NCBI GenBank assembly: GCA_032988165.1
Contig: JANTQF010000265.1
Location: forward strand, 1-48,399
Length of the DNA stretch: 48,399 nt
Source: Emmonsiellopsis sp. PD_33
Lineage: Eukaryota; Ascomycota; Eurotiomycetes; Onygenales; Ajellomycetaceae
Direction of reading: 5' to 3'
Shown here: positions 21,830 to 33,251 of the stretch, in pieces
Layout: each line of letters starts with the position of its first letter
How positions within the stretch are numbered: the stretch's first letter is position 1
Notes under the pieces: model-generated
What the model was told of the DNA's origin: nothing
Databases searched by the model: none
What the model saw: the letters and a program-made list of their open reading frames with translations, nothing else
Made by a program: the position numbers and the translations under genes

Positions 21830-24800
21830 CTTCTGCCTGAAATCACATGCAGAAGCTACTGGAGTTAGATAGGAAGACTTTTGAGAAGAAAATGACTGTT
21901 CCTGCAATCTTTATTCCCACTGTAGTTAATCATTCTTTTAATATGAATGCTATGGTAGACAGTGGTTGCTGTTACTACACAATGATTCACCCTTGCATGG
22001 TCAACTGTTTTAAACTTCTGTGTATCCTGATCTCCTCCTGAAAGCTTGAAGGTGTCAATGGAGACACTGGCAATTCCATATGAAACATGGTGAAGCTTGA
22101 CATTGATGTTGCTGGCCACCTCCAAGAAAATGTCTATGCCTATGAGATTGAAAACCTCTCATATGACTTTATGCTTGGCCTCTTGTGGCTATCTGATCAC
22201 CAGGCACTCATTAATGCCTGTGACCACTGTGTGGTGTTCCTGGGAAACATACGCATTTCTGAGAAGGACATTCACAAGACTGCCAACATCTGCCAGATCT
22301 CCACCAACACCTATGACCTACTCTGACACTGCAATTACAAGACCAAAGGCTGATCTCCTGTTGAGATCTTCACTGCTAGCATGGCCAACATAGAGAAAGC
22401 ACTCTTGTGACTCTCCAAGAAGCCTAAGACTGACCCTACAACTGTTCTTCCCCTGCACTATCATGAATTCCTTGATGTTTTCAATCATAAGGCCACTGAT
22501 AAGCTTCTGCTGTTCTGCAGAGTCCATGACCACCACATCAAGCTTGAGAAAGTGGATGGTAAAGACCCCCAGCCACTATGGGGCCTGTTATATAACATGT
22601 CGTGTGATGAACTCCTCATCCTCTGAAAGACCCTCAATGATCTCCTGGATAAAGGCTTTATATGAGTCAGCAATTTGCCTGCAGGTGTGCCAGTTCTCTT
22701 CACCAAAAAGCCTGGTGGAGGCCTCTGATTCTGCATCAACTATTGTGGCCTCAACTGACTCACCCGGAAAGACTGCTACCCACTGCTGCTTATCAATGAG
22801 ACAATTGAACAAATTGGATGAGCCAAATGGTTCACCAAGCTTGATATTATCTCTGCCTTTTACAAGATCTGAATTGCAGAAGGAGATGAATGGCTGACTG
22901 CCTTTTACACAAGATATGGCCTATTTGAATGGACTGTCATGCTGTTTGATCTCACAAATGCACCTAGCATGTGGCAATGATACATCAACTAGGCCTTGTG
23001 AGACTATCTAGACAAATTTGCCTCTGCTTACCTTGATGATATCCTGATTTTCACTGATGGTTCCTGCAAACAGCACCAGCAGCATGTCTGAAAAGTGCTC
23101 ACACAACTCTGCGAGCACAGCCTGCCTGTTGACATTGATAAGTGTGCATTTGAAGTCAAAGAGACTACCTACCTTGGCTTCATTGTAGAGGTGGGGAAGG
23201 GGGTCTGCATGGACCCCAAGAAGGTCACTGCAATCATTGAATGGGAAGCCCCTACAACTGTCAAAGGTGTGTGAGGCTTCCTTGGCTTCGCAAACTTCTA
23301 CTGATGTTTTATTCAAGAATTTTCTGACATTGTATGACCCCTCACAGACCTCACATGCAAAGACCAACTGTTCCAGTGGACCAAGGAGGCTGAGAACACA
23401 TTTGAACACCTCAAGAAGATGTTTATCTCCACACTGATGCTCATTTCCTTCAACCCTGATTGCCTGACTGTAGTAGAAACAGACTCATCTGGCTATGTAA
23501 CAGGTGGCACCCTCATGCAATGGGACAGCAAAGGTGTCCTATGACCCTGTGCCTTCATGTCTAAGAAACTTAGCCCCACTGAAGCCAACTATGAGATCTA
23601 TAACAAAGAGCTACTTGCTATTGTCTGATGCCTCAAGGAATGGGACTCTGAACTTTGTAGTGTGAAAGACTTTGAGATCATCACAGATCATAAGAACCTT
23701 TGATATTTCATGACAACTTGCAAGCTCTCTGAATGCCAGATGCACTGGGCAGAATTCCTCAGCTAATTTCATTTTATGATCCACTACTGCCCAGGCACTG
23801 AGAACTCTATGGTAGACACACTGTCTTACTGTGAACAGGATATGCCTTCTGAAGATTCCAACACCCACTGGGTGAACTGCAAGCACTGACTGCTTGACCC
23901 TGCAATAATCAAGGACTCTGAGACTATGTTGCACAGCGCGATCCACATGTCACCTGTATCTATGAGAATATCTGATGAGACCTCCCCTGAACCAACTTTG
24001 CTCCTGTTAAAAGACCTCTGGGAAATCATGGCCTTATCTGATGAGCTACTCAGCACCATGATTGACATCATTAAGAAAGGCAAATGCTGTTTTCTGCCTG
24101 AACTATGCGTCTGTGTGGACATCACTGAGTGCACAGTTAATTGAGATGGCCTGCTCTGCTTCTGAGGGAGGTGGTGGGTTCTGAATTCAGAACCACTCCA
24201 TATGCAAATCATGCAGGAAACTCATGATTCCCTCATGACTGGTCATCTGGGCTGTGAAGCCCTCTACTGAATACTTTCCTGAGATTTCTACTGGCCCAAC
24301 ATGTCACAGGACATCTGATGATTCACCTGGAATTGCAACACCTGCCAATCCACTACTGCCTGGTGAGACCACCATCAGGGCCTCCTCAAGTCCCTTCCAA
24401 TTCCTGAATGTGTCTGGTGTGATGTTGCCATCAATTTTGCAGTTAGTCTCCCCAAGAGTGGAAATTGCATGAACATCCTCATCATCATCAACTGCCTGAG
24501 CAAAGGCATTATCTTAGAACCATGTGAGAAAATGGATGTGCCAACCATTGTGGATGCTTTTCTCTGAAGCCTGTTCTACTGCCAACATGGATTACCCCAC
24601 ACAATTGTCTCTGATTGTGGAACTCAGTTCATCAGAGCCCTCTGGGCCTACATATGTCAGCTTCTCAAGATCTCCTGGCACCTCTCAACTGCTTACCACC
24701 CCAAAACTGATGGTAGCACCAAACATATGATCCAGATGACCAAGACCTACCTCTGAAAGTTCTATTCATACACCCAGGATGACTGGAATGAGCTTCTCCT

Positions 24801-25434
24801 GCACACCAAACTCACAATCAACAGCTGTGATGCCATTAGCATGAACATCAGCCCATTCTTCCTCTCACATGGCTATAATCTTGAGGTGCTTGATCTTGCC
24901 AAATCTCCTGAACTGCCTCCATCACCCTGTAGTCTGATCCAGATAGTGGATACCATCATCTCAAAACTCCAGCAAGCTCACAAATGGGCTGAAGCTGCCA
25001 TGGCTAGTGCCCAACAGGACCAGCAAGACCATGCAAATGTCTTGTGGAAGCCTGCCAAACACTACAAAGTGGGTGATAAGGTCTGGCTGAACCTGCAGAA
25101 TATCACCACTGACTGCCCCTCTTGCATGCTTGATTATTGCCATGCTAAGTACACTGTAGTCAAAGTCCTAGAAAGTCATAACTATTAACTTGACATGCTA
25201 CCTGGGATCCATGATGTGTTCCACACAAACCTGCTCCACAAAGCCTCTGAAGACCTGTTCCCTTTGCAAGATGTCACTGACTGGCACCTGCCTGGCATCA
25301 TTGGAGAAGATAATGAAGTCAAATATGAGATAGAAGCTGTCCTGAACTGCCACCAGCACAGCTGCAGTTTCCAATACCTTGTGAAATGGCTTGGTTACGC
25401 AGCCCTGACATGGGAACTGGCCTCCACCCTATGA
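21823..25434 (+). pseudogene. Chromovirus Pol: protease, RT, RNase H, integrase, chromodomain
   Basis: One continuous frame of about 1200 codons, broken by more than twenty TGA and only a few TAA/TAG codons. Order: protease with AMVDSGCC (about 21950-21970); RT with FTKLDIISAFYKI and the active-site AYLDDILIF (about 23026-23055); RNase H with ETDSSGY and ITDHKNL; integrase with a zinc-binding HLGCEAL region; and a chromodomain at the end (YEIEAVLNCHQH...FQYLVKWLGYAALTWE, 25325-25420). The integrase DDE triad is damaged: the first Asp reads Asn (AAT 24433), the second is kept in SDCGTQF, and the Glu reads Lys (AAA 24721), both changes explained by CG-to-CA. The chromodomain suggests targeting to modified chromatin. 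Confidence 0.92.
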
Positions 25435-25516
25435 GACACTGCTGTGCTCGCGCAATACAAAGAACTGCATCCACCCAACTCTACCTGATTTTCTGCTCCC
25501 ACCCACCCACCCTCCA

Positions 25517-25531
25517 GGTAGGGGGGGATAA
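25517..25531 (+). other. Polypurine tract of the chromovirus
   Basis: GGTAGGGGGGGATAA directly before the 3' LTR, the expected plus-strand primer site. Confidence 0.8.
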
Positions 25532-25851
25532 TGTGAAGGGCTGCGCCCTTATACCCCTATCTTATAGCTTGCCCAAACCTCACAGCTCTGATCGTACGAT
25601 CAGCCCGATCTTTCTCCAATATTTCACCTGATGAATCAGGATTTCCTGGCCCAGGGCTGGGAAATTGCCTGGCCAATCAGAGGCCACTGTTTACCTGACT
25701 ATCAGATCAGGAGAATGTTTCTCCACCTGAAAATCTCTTATATTGCACAATCTCACATTTCCCTTTTCTCTTTCCTTTTCTTCTTCAGCAATTTCAACTT
25801 TGTACATAGCGTAGTTAGATCTCACCTGTAATAGGAATCTAGCCCATCACA
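25532..25851 (+). repeat. 3' LTR of the chromovirus
   Basis: 320 bp, TGTGAAGGG...ATCACA. At sites where it differs from the 5' LTR, one copy usually has TG and the other CA, or one keeps CG. It keeps more CG (for instance GATCGTACGATC) than the 5' LTR. Its AGCAATTTCAA (25787-25797) is the intact self-primer sequence. Confidence 0.93.
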
Positions 25852-25856
25852 CTTCT

Positions 25857-28700
25857 CATACATAATATAGACTTAACCATTAAAAGTTAAGTTTGATGAA
25901 ATAGAATGTCTCTATTTTAGTATCATGCAGAAGGATGAGATCTTCCATCTGAACTGAATTATACATTAATTACTTAATTTCATTAAATAGATCCTGATTT
26001 TTCTCTTATGTGCACTGTAGGTGAAAGACTACCTCCTTTAAGTTCTCATTCTATCTCTTTAACTGTTGAATTTGCATGTATATCAAGTTAGTACAAGAGT
26101 AAACTGTATGCTATGAAAGTATTTATCATGTTAGAACTTCAAGCTCAACAGAGAGAATAATATTATAATTATATTATAAATGAAATGATATCTCACCTAT
26201 TAATTATTAAATAAAGATATAATCTACCTATAGTGCTAAGTAAAAATAATTAACCTAATTCCTCCTATCTGTAGCAAGCTTTATCAGCACATCTAAAATA
26301 GAGTGATGATCATGTTCAATCATACTATTTATTTTCATATTGTATAGTGAAATCATTATCTACTTAATATGATACTTAATGATGAGAATCCTGATTTACT
26401 TCTAATTTTCTAACCTACTATCATACATCATTTCCTGGAAACAGTCATATTAATATATGATATTCTTGTAAATAAACTGGGCCACATATTTTATTTTAGT
26501 ATGAGTAAGAGGCTGATCTTTAACCTAGCTAGTAAGATCATTCTGAGTAATAACTGCACATGATTTCTTCTGATTCTTTAGAAACTTGATGACATTGATA
26601 TACCACTTATCCTACAGATAGTTGTAGTAAGTTAGATATAGTGATTCCTTAAGATGATTACTTTCCTAAAACTAACACTTATAGTATTTCTTGTAATATG
26701 CCTTGACCTCAGTAAATAGGTCTTTCCACTAATATTACTAAGAAACCTTATAATTAGTTGCTTTATAATCTTTATAATTAAATTTATCATGCATTTGAGT
26801 AATAATCTTCTTCTACTTATTTAGATTATCTATTACATGTCTCAGTGGAATTTCTTTATCTGACTGGTAAAATAGATGCTGCTCATGCATCATATAGTTT
26901 AATGCATGCTTGTGTCATTTTAGGAAAACCTTATAAGGGATATTGTTAGGCTGCTTCAAAGTGGTGAGATATCTAGCTATTAATTTACTACAATTAGAAT
27001 AGGATGGTGAAAGAATGTGGGATTCTTCACTATTTATATTATTAGAAATATTAAAGTTAGAGATAATAGTAGAAGTCATATTAATGCAATTAAGCTCTAT
27101 CTCAATAAATTTATTGATATTTTGATCCTTAGGTATCTTGCTATCAGCAGGCAATTATTAAGAAAGACTATTAGCAGCACTATAAATCTATCCAGAAATG
27201 TGATGAATGTTAAAATCAAATATTTAAATTTAGATGAGCTAGTTAATTACTAGAGCATCAGAAAGATCAGTAGCTATCTGATTGAGTTAAACAATCAAAG
27301 TTTTCACATTAATTTTAAAAATAAAGTAAACATCATATAGATAATATTAGCATTTCTTCAACATTTTAAGAATGTCTCAGTATTCTTATTTTCCTGCATC
27401 ATATTTTACTTCTACTGGACTCTAAATCCCACTCTTATATCAATAGGGATGAAGCTTTTTATTCTTAATATCTTACTAACTCAGCATTTCTCCTTAGTCA
27501 TACTTACTGATATCAGTTGTGATTATAATATCTCTAGCACCTTCAAAATAATCAATATAGTGCAGAGTAGGAGCAATTGTCAGTGCTATCTTCAGAATTA
27601 ATATAATATTTGATTACTTGAGTTCTCAGATGAAAAAGGCATTTTTCTTGAACAGCAAATAGATTGGGTTGAAAATGAGAGTAAAGTTTGAAATCTAAAT
27701 ATAATAATACATATAAATACTAATGAAGGTATAAGCTTCAAAGATCTCAGTTAGTTCAGGCCATTCAATAATTTTAATAATTTTAGTGGCCTCAGAGTAA
27801 TGCCTGTCAGCATTAATGATATATCTAACAAGAACCATATCAGAGTAGCTGAACTCAGATTTTGCAATCTAGATGTATATGTTTGAGAGCTTAATACTGA
27901 TCAGAATCTGATTCAGGTTTTAAAGATACTTCAAAACAAACTAATGAATTTCTAATATGATTTCTTTGTTATTATACTAAGATTATAAACCCTTTACATC
28001 AATGTTATCCATGAAATTATCTGCCTGGTGAGGAATGTTTAAATGGAGAATGTAAGTTATAACTTAACAGAAGGTAATAATAGAATTTATAGCACTTTAT
28101 AATAATATTATCTGATGAAGAAGGTTGATTAGGGTTTAGAAGATAGTTATATTATAGCTATTCTCATGCAAAGTAATCTAGTTATATCTGAAAAAGAAAT
28201 TCATCATACTAATAATAACTTACTCAGTAAAATCTTCTATAAAAGCATCAGCACTGGAAGAAATATAAGCATTCTGAACTGTAATAACATTTATATTCAT
28301 ATAGATATTGATGATTTAGTATTTTCTAGACTCCTTCTTCTTGATGAGGAATTATTTATTCTAATATAAATTATAATAATATTTAAAGATATTAGAGTCA
28401 ACTCACTTATAAAGTATTTCTATAACTATTAGCAGTAATTTTTGAGGAATAAGAAACTTAAGGGCCTACCATGCTTCATACTTAATAATATAAATCTTAA
28501 TTAGTAGAGAGATCTCTTCAGTTAGTTTTCTGTAATCACTGAAGCTTCATACTAATATCTTCTCTCATCTAAGTAGGATTTCAATCAGCAGCTTACACTT
28601 CTGGGGCATCAAAATTGATCTAATTTGAAGCCTTTTTATTCTATTAGATGTGAGGTGAGAGCTGCACAGGCAATCTGAGAAACAAAATATAATTAGATGA
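25857..28700 (-). pseudogene. Gypsy pol: reverse transcriptase, RNase H, integrase
   Basis: Reads right to left. RT: KKKESRKYQIIN and NINVITVQNAYI (about 28350-28250), NFMDNIDVKG (28019-27994, the FVDDIGVKG-type active-site block of this fungal lineage, second Asp now Asn), then EWPELTEIFEAYTFI. RNase H: GARDIIITTDISKYD and YDAGK, ATDLSDALVIN, then IHHISG (the VPGxxN-like connection). Integrase: Y*WKDLFTEVKAYY (about 26740), FLKNQKKS, and INSMIEHDH (ANGMIERGH in relatives, catalytic Glu kept), then VELEVLTWQILSWHTVYS and DLILLHDTKIET near 25990-25920. Stops are mostly TAA/TAG. The frame largely survives. It ends at the chromovirus insertion and continues at 20131-20025. Confidence 0.85.
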
Positions 28701-30391
28701 TTATAAGGTGAAGGTAGATTCTTTATAGATTTAATATTATCTTAATATTATTTTTAATGAATCTCTCTCTATTAATCTGTCTCACTAGGTGTTCCTCCAT
28801 CTATTATTAGTGTATTGAGAGGCTGAATCTTATCTACTTTTCACTTGTATAATGTAGTAACAATTAAGTAGTAAGATTGAGAAGAAGGCTCAGCAGAATT
28901 ATAGAGAGGAAGATTATATAGTTAAATGCTATGAATTTAATAAATTTCAGAGATGAGATGCTATAAGAAAGAAAATATAGCACATAAGAATAGCTGAAAG
29001 TGCTATTACAGAATGATAGAAATATATAGTAGAGATTTCTAAGGTAATTAAATAGTAGCCTCTGATTGACTGAAGGTATTTATTAACTCTAGACTGAAAA
29101 ATTATAATTAGCTGAATTCTTTCTTATTACTTCTATGTGGTAGAATTTCTACCCTGCTATTTATCATATTAATATAGCTGACTCTGACTTCATCTCTTTA
29201 CTCACTATTATCATTATGAAGATCAATCAGACTCAGCACTTCTAATTTAAAGATTAATGCTTGCTATAAAGATCATTCAGCTATCTATTATCATAGTCTT
29301 CTAGAGAATAGCTGAGAAAGAACACCTGATTGATCTCATCATCTAGATTGAAAATTATGATGATGATGTTACTCATATTATCTATTTATTATACTAATTA
29401 AATTATATTTTCATAGAGATAGTCTAGAATGCACTCATGAGAATCATACTCTAGAATGAAGAAGGTTTAAGATATAAATATAGATTTAATATGAACTAAG
29501 ACATTCTTATAGATTCTAATGATATTACTGTACTAACTACTAGTACTAAGAATCAGCTTGAGAGTGTCTTTCTGAATGATCAGACTGAAACTCAAAATAA
29601 TACTCTTCACTATATAATTAATCTCTATCCTGCTGTTGAATATGACTTCAGTCTGACCCTTTCTGATGCTGATAGAAAACTTAATATAACTAATAGATAC
29701 TAAGTTCTACTAAAGATTATATTCTGAGATATAGTAGGAAAGCTGAATAAGAGAGACTCTAATAGATTCCTCTTCAATCATATATTACTAAACTTTAGCT
29801 GGAAGATTCTGAAAGAATGTTTGCTACAGCTGAGCAGAGTAGGCTATAATATTCTTAAGCTAAATTCCTGTGATCTCTTAACATATAATTTTCTCAAAGA
29901 TGATCTAGATTATAGTAGTATAATTCTCCTTATCCTTCATTTCAATAGAGAGCTTGAAATCTTTAGGTTTTTTAGAATGATAGAGAATGATTTTCTTCTG
30001 AATCTCAAGTACTTTAGCTATCTTAGCATCAGACACAGCTTCATTGATTAACTGAGTTGATATTTCTTTCTATAGTTAACTATTAAGAAGGATCTGTGAT
30101 TCATTGAGATTAGATGAAGATAAGATGATATTCTCAGCAAATAAAACTAATTTTTAGGAGTCATCTGAATAGTAATTAGCTCTTTAAAAATAAGTAAAAG
30201 ATAGAGCTTTCTCCTTTTCAATCTGATTAGAGAGTGTAGATTGATTCTTATCAGCAACTAATCCTTTATTCTTATTATTTCTAGTAGTAGTCTGAGTAAT
30301 TATCATGCTAGTAACCTCTTTTATCTTGCTATCTGAGTTGCTCTCTTCTGCATTGCTCTCAAATTCAACATCATATATGCTAATAAAATTA
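28701..30391. other. Gypsy internal region between gag and RT, decayed
   Basis: On the minus strand this should hold the gag C-terminus and protease. A minus-strand open frame at 30184-30391 is acidic then basic (EESNSDSKIKEV...NKNKG), plausible for a gag-protease linker. A plus-strand frame of about 550 bases (29500-30051, ending LSIRHSFID) is unexpectedly open for antisense decayed DNA and was not identified. No protease motif was found. Confidence 0.4.
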
Positions 30392-30867
30392 ACTACTAGT
30401 AGACTGGCTACTGGGACCATATTAGGACCAGGATTAAAGTATACCCTTATCATTTTACTTAATATATTAGTCCCTTTTTATGTAAAATCACTTTAATATA
30501 GATACTATATCATGTTATAGTATAGATAAATTAGTTCAGAATCATGTTATAAAGGAATATTTTACTCATAAATCATATTATATATTTATCTTTTCAGTCC
30601 TGGTCCCATTTGATCTCATTATCTATATATAGGATCAAACAGGACCAGAAATACCATAATATTACCTAATTATAATCATATGTGTTACTAATAGTGCCAA
30701 GCTAGTAGCAGCCCTGCCACACATTATATAATAATTTCAAATTAGGAGATTTACATCAGCAAGTATTATCAAATATCATTACTTTTCATTGCCTGAAGGC
30801 CTCAGCTCTAACCCTAAACTAAAAAAACTAAAAAACTAAAAACACACAAAAACATTAAAAAACCCTT

Positions 30868-31470
30868 TTAAATCTTGAAAGCAATCTACTTAAAGTACTC
30901 TGATCTAATTGTATCTACCATCTCTCTCACTAACTATATATTCTTAATTCTAAGAGTTAATTGCTTTCCATGCACTATCATTTTAACTCTACCTATATTC
31001 ATAATATAATTAGTATACATATTTAGTAGACTTAGTAGAGTAATTAACTTACACTCAAAAAGAGTGGTAAGGGCTGTTTCCACTGCTAACTAAATAATAT
31101 TAAGGGTAGAGCACTGAAAGTAATGCTTCCTACTATTAATCTTATAGATTAAATATGTCATTATAGTCTTAATGAAAATGAGCTCTTTAGATTTCTGATA
31201 GAATCAGACCTTCTGAATTCACTCTATTAACCTAAATGAGTCACTAAGTATTATTAAAAAGTGTAACTATAACTTACTATTCTTATTATGATAGTAGCAG
31301 GGCTTGAGATTACATTTAATCTAATGATTTCTTAAGATATTAAGAAGCTTAGTATGATATCAATCTTACTTGGCCTCCTACTCAGTAATATGTGTCTTAT
31401 AGGCTGCTTTGCAACCAGGCACATTATTTTTCATCACCACTTGACAGGGGAGGGAGGTGTACTTTGGCAT
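30868..31470 (-). pseudogene. Histone H3-fold protein carried by the hAT transposon (copy 2)
   Basis: 603 nt from ATG (31470) to TAA (30868-30870), the same length as copy 1, with the same 60-bp intron and donor GTAAGT. The H3-like blocks are again present: FYQKSKELIFI, YFQCSTLNII*LAVETALTTLFEC, then VHGKQLTLRIKNI*LVRE. Where the copies differ one usually keeps the residue closer to H3, so the ancestral protein was more H3-like than either. Stops differ in position from copy 1, which supports independent decay of a once-functional frame. Confidence 0.75.
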
Positions 31471-31906
31471 TTTTAAATCAGAGGAGAGAATATCAATGCA
31501 TTTAGATAAAGAGCAGAGAAGATAGAGATACAATTGATTAGAATAATAGGAGAGAAGAAATAGAATAGATAGAGAAAAGAAAAAGAGAGAGGAAAAGAGG
31601 AGAAGAAAAAAAAAAAAATGTTATTAAAATTCCAACTTTAATTAGCTACTCTAATAATCTATAATCATCATCTAGGTCTATTTCTGATATGAATTGCCTG
31701 ACAACACTATATAAAGAATATTAAATATAGATACATTAAATGTAAATAACCTACTTTTAGATTAGAGAAATTTCTCCTATTTTTTTATTTTTCCTTCTCT
31801 TCTTTTCTTTCTTTTCTTTTTTTCCTACCACTATCTCACCTCTCCTCTTTTAATATCTCTATCTTACTATTATAATTATTACTTTCTCTCACTATCACCA
31901 TCAGCT

Positions 31907-32776
31907 ATATCTTCACCTATCTTCAAGATCTACATAATTAAGGCCTATGAGTGTTATTATCAGCTTGAGGGGCTCAAGAAGGAAGCATTCAAATGAGGTG
32001 AAGCTGACTGTAAGGTGCATCATGTCACACTAAAGAAGCTGTATGAGAGAAATGAATGATAATAATTTATAATAATACTTGTATATGAATTCAGCTAATT
32101 TGTGCTAGGAATGAGACTAATAAGGCTGAGCACAAGGAATTAAAGAAGGAGGTAATGAAGTAGCTGATATAGAAATATTAGAACTAGAAGTACTCTCAGA
32201 AATAATATGAGATAAAAATGAAATAGAAGAAGATCATAAAGAAGGCTGCTGAGAAGAAATACTATTAGAAGTAGATTAAGAGAATTCTGAAGTATAAGAT
32301 TAAAAAGTTCAAGTAGGTAAGAGTTTTAGTCACACTCTTTAATAACACTCTTTTAATTTAATTAAATGAATTAGTAGATTTACAATGAGAAGAGAATTAA
32401 GAACTTCTTTATCTTTTATATATATATAATGATTTAGGACATTAAAGAGACTACATTGCTCTCTAACTGAGTTAATCTCCTTACTATTAGAGTTGATGCT
32501 AATACAGCTAATCAGAAGATAGCTGATTTTAATGCTTAGATTAATCTAGCCTATCATGAGGAGCTATCTCTACTAGAGGAGGTACCAGAGAATAAGTTTG
32601 AGGTTGTTCTCACCTCTGATGAGAAAGAGAAGAAGAATGAGAAGAAGGAGAAGAAGTAAATTATTAAGAATGAAAAGATAAAGAAAGAGAAGGAGAAGAA
32701 GAATGAGAAGAAAGATAAGAAGAAGGAGGATGAGAAAAAGAAGAAGGATGAGAAGAAGAAGAAGAAGTTTTTTTAA
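31907..32776 (+). pseudogene. Lysine/glutamate-rich coiled-coil accessory protein of the hAT element (copy 2)
   Basis: 870 nt, identical in length to copy 1. Starts at ATA (31907), where an ATG is expected, and ends TAA at 32774-32776 after a tail dominated by KKE/KKD runs (32620-32770). The N-terminal block reads KAYECYYQLEGLKKEAFK. Likely introns lie near 32050-32100 and 32310-32440. Function unknown. Sharing a divergent promoter with the H3-like gene suggests joint expression. Confidence 0.65.
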
Positions 32777-33251
32777 ATTTTTCTCTTTTAGTATAGTAAA
32801 GTGGAGATAGGAGGGAGGATAAGATAATATAATTAATTAAATTGAATTTTATTACTTCTATTTTCTAATTAGAATTACTACAGTAGAAAACCAGCAGTAC
32901 TCATCAAAATATATATATATTTCTCAATACTTTCAATGAGATCTCATATATATATATATTAACAGCATCTTATTCTTTTATTATATCAAATAAATTTCTA
33001 AGCTTCAAAGATAATATTTTTCAGTAATGATATAATGATATTTTTATTATATTTAACAAGATTAATGTTATTTCTATATTAATATCTAGGATTAATTATT
33101 TCTATTCTTCTCATCAAAGGAATTTGAGATAGACAGCCTCCTCACATGCACTAGTATGATTAGGGTTTTCTTCTCCCAGTCATATAGTAGAATAACTCTG
33201 AATTATCATACTTATCTTATTATCATATCACTCCCTCCCCTATTATCTTAA

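Larger units (their letters stand above)
20137..25851 (+). mobile_element. Tf1/sushi-type chromovirus (Ty3/gypsy), 5715 bp, with intact structure but many TGA stops
   Basis: Two LTRs of exactly 320 bp, CTTCT duplications, primer-binding and polypurine sites, Gag with a zinc knuckle, a -1 frameshift signal, and a single Pol frame of protease, RT, RNase H, integrase and chromodomain. It is inserted in the gypsy element's pol C-terminus. Unlike its surroundings it is not AT-rich; its coding frames are broken almost only by TGA, consistent with CGA-to-TGA decay. It is therefore younger than, or mutated differently from, the elements around it. Confidence 0.93.
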
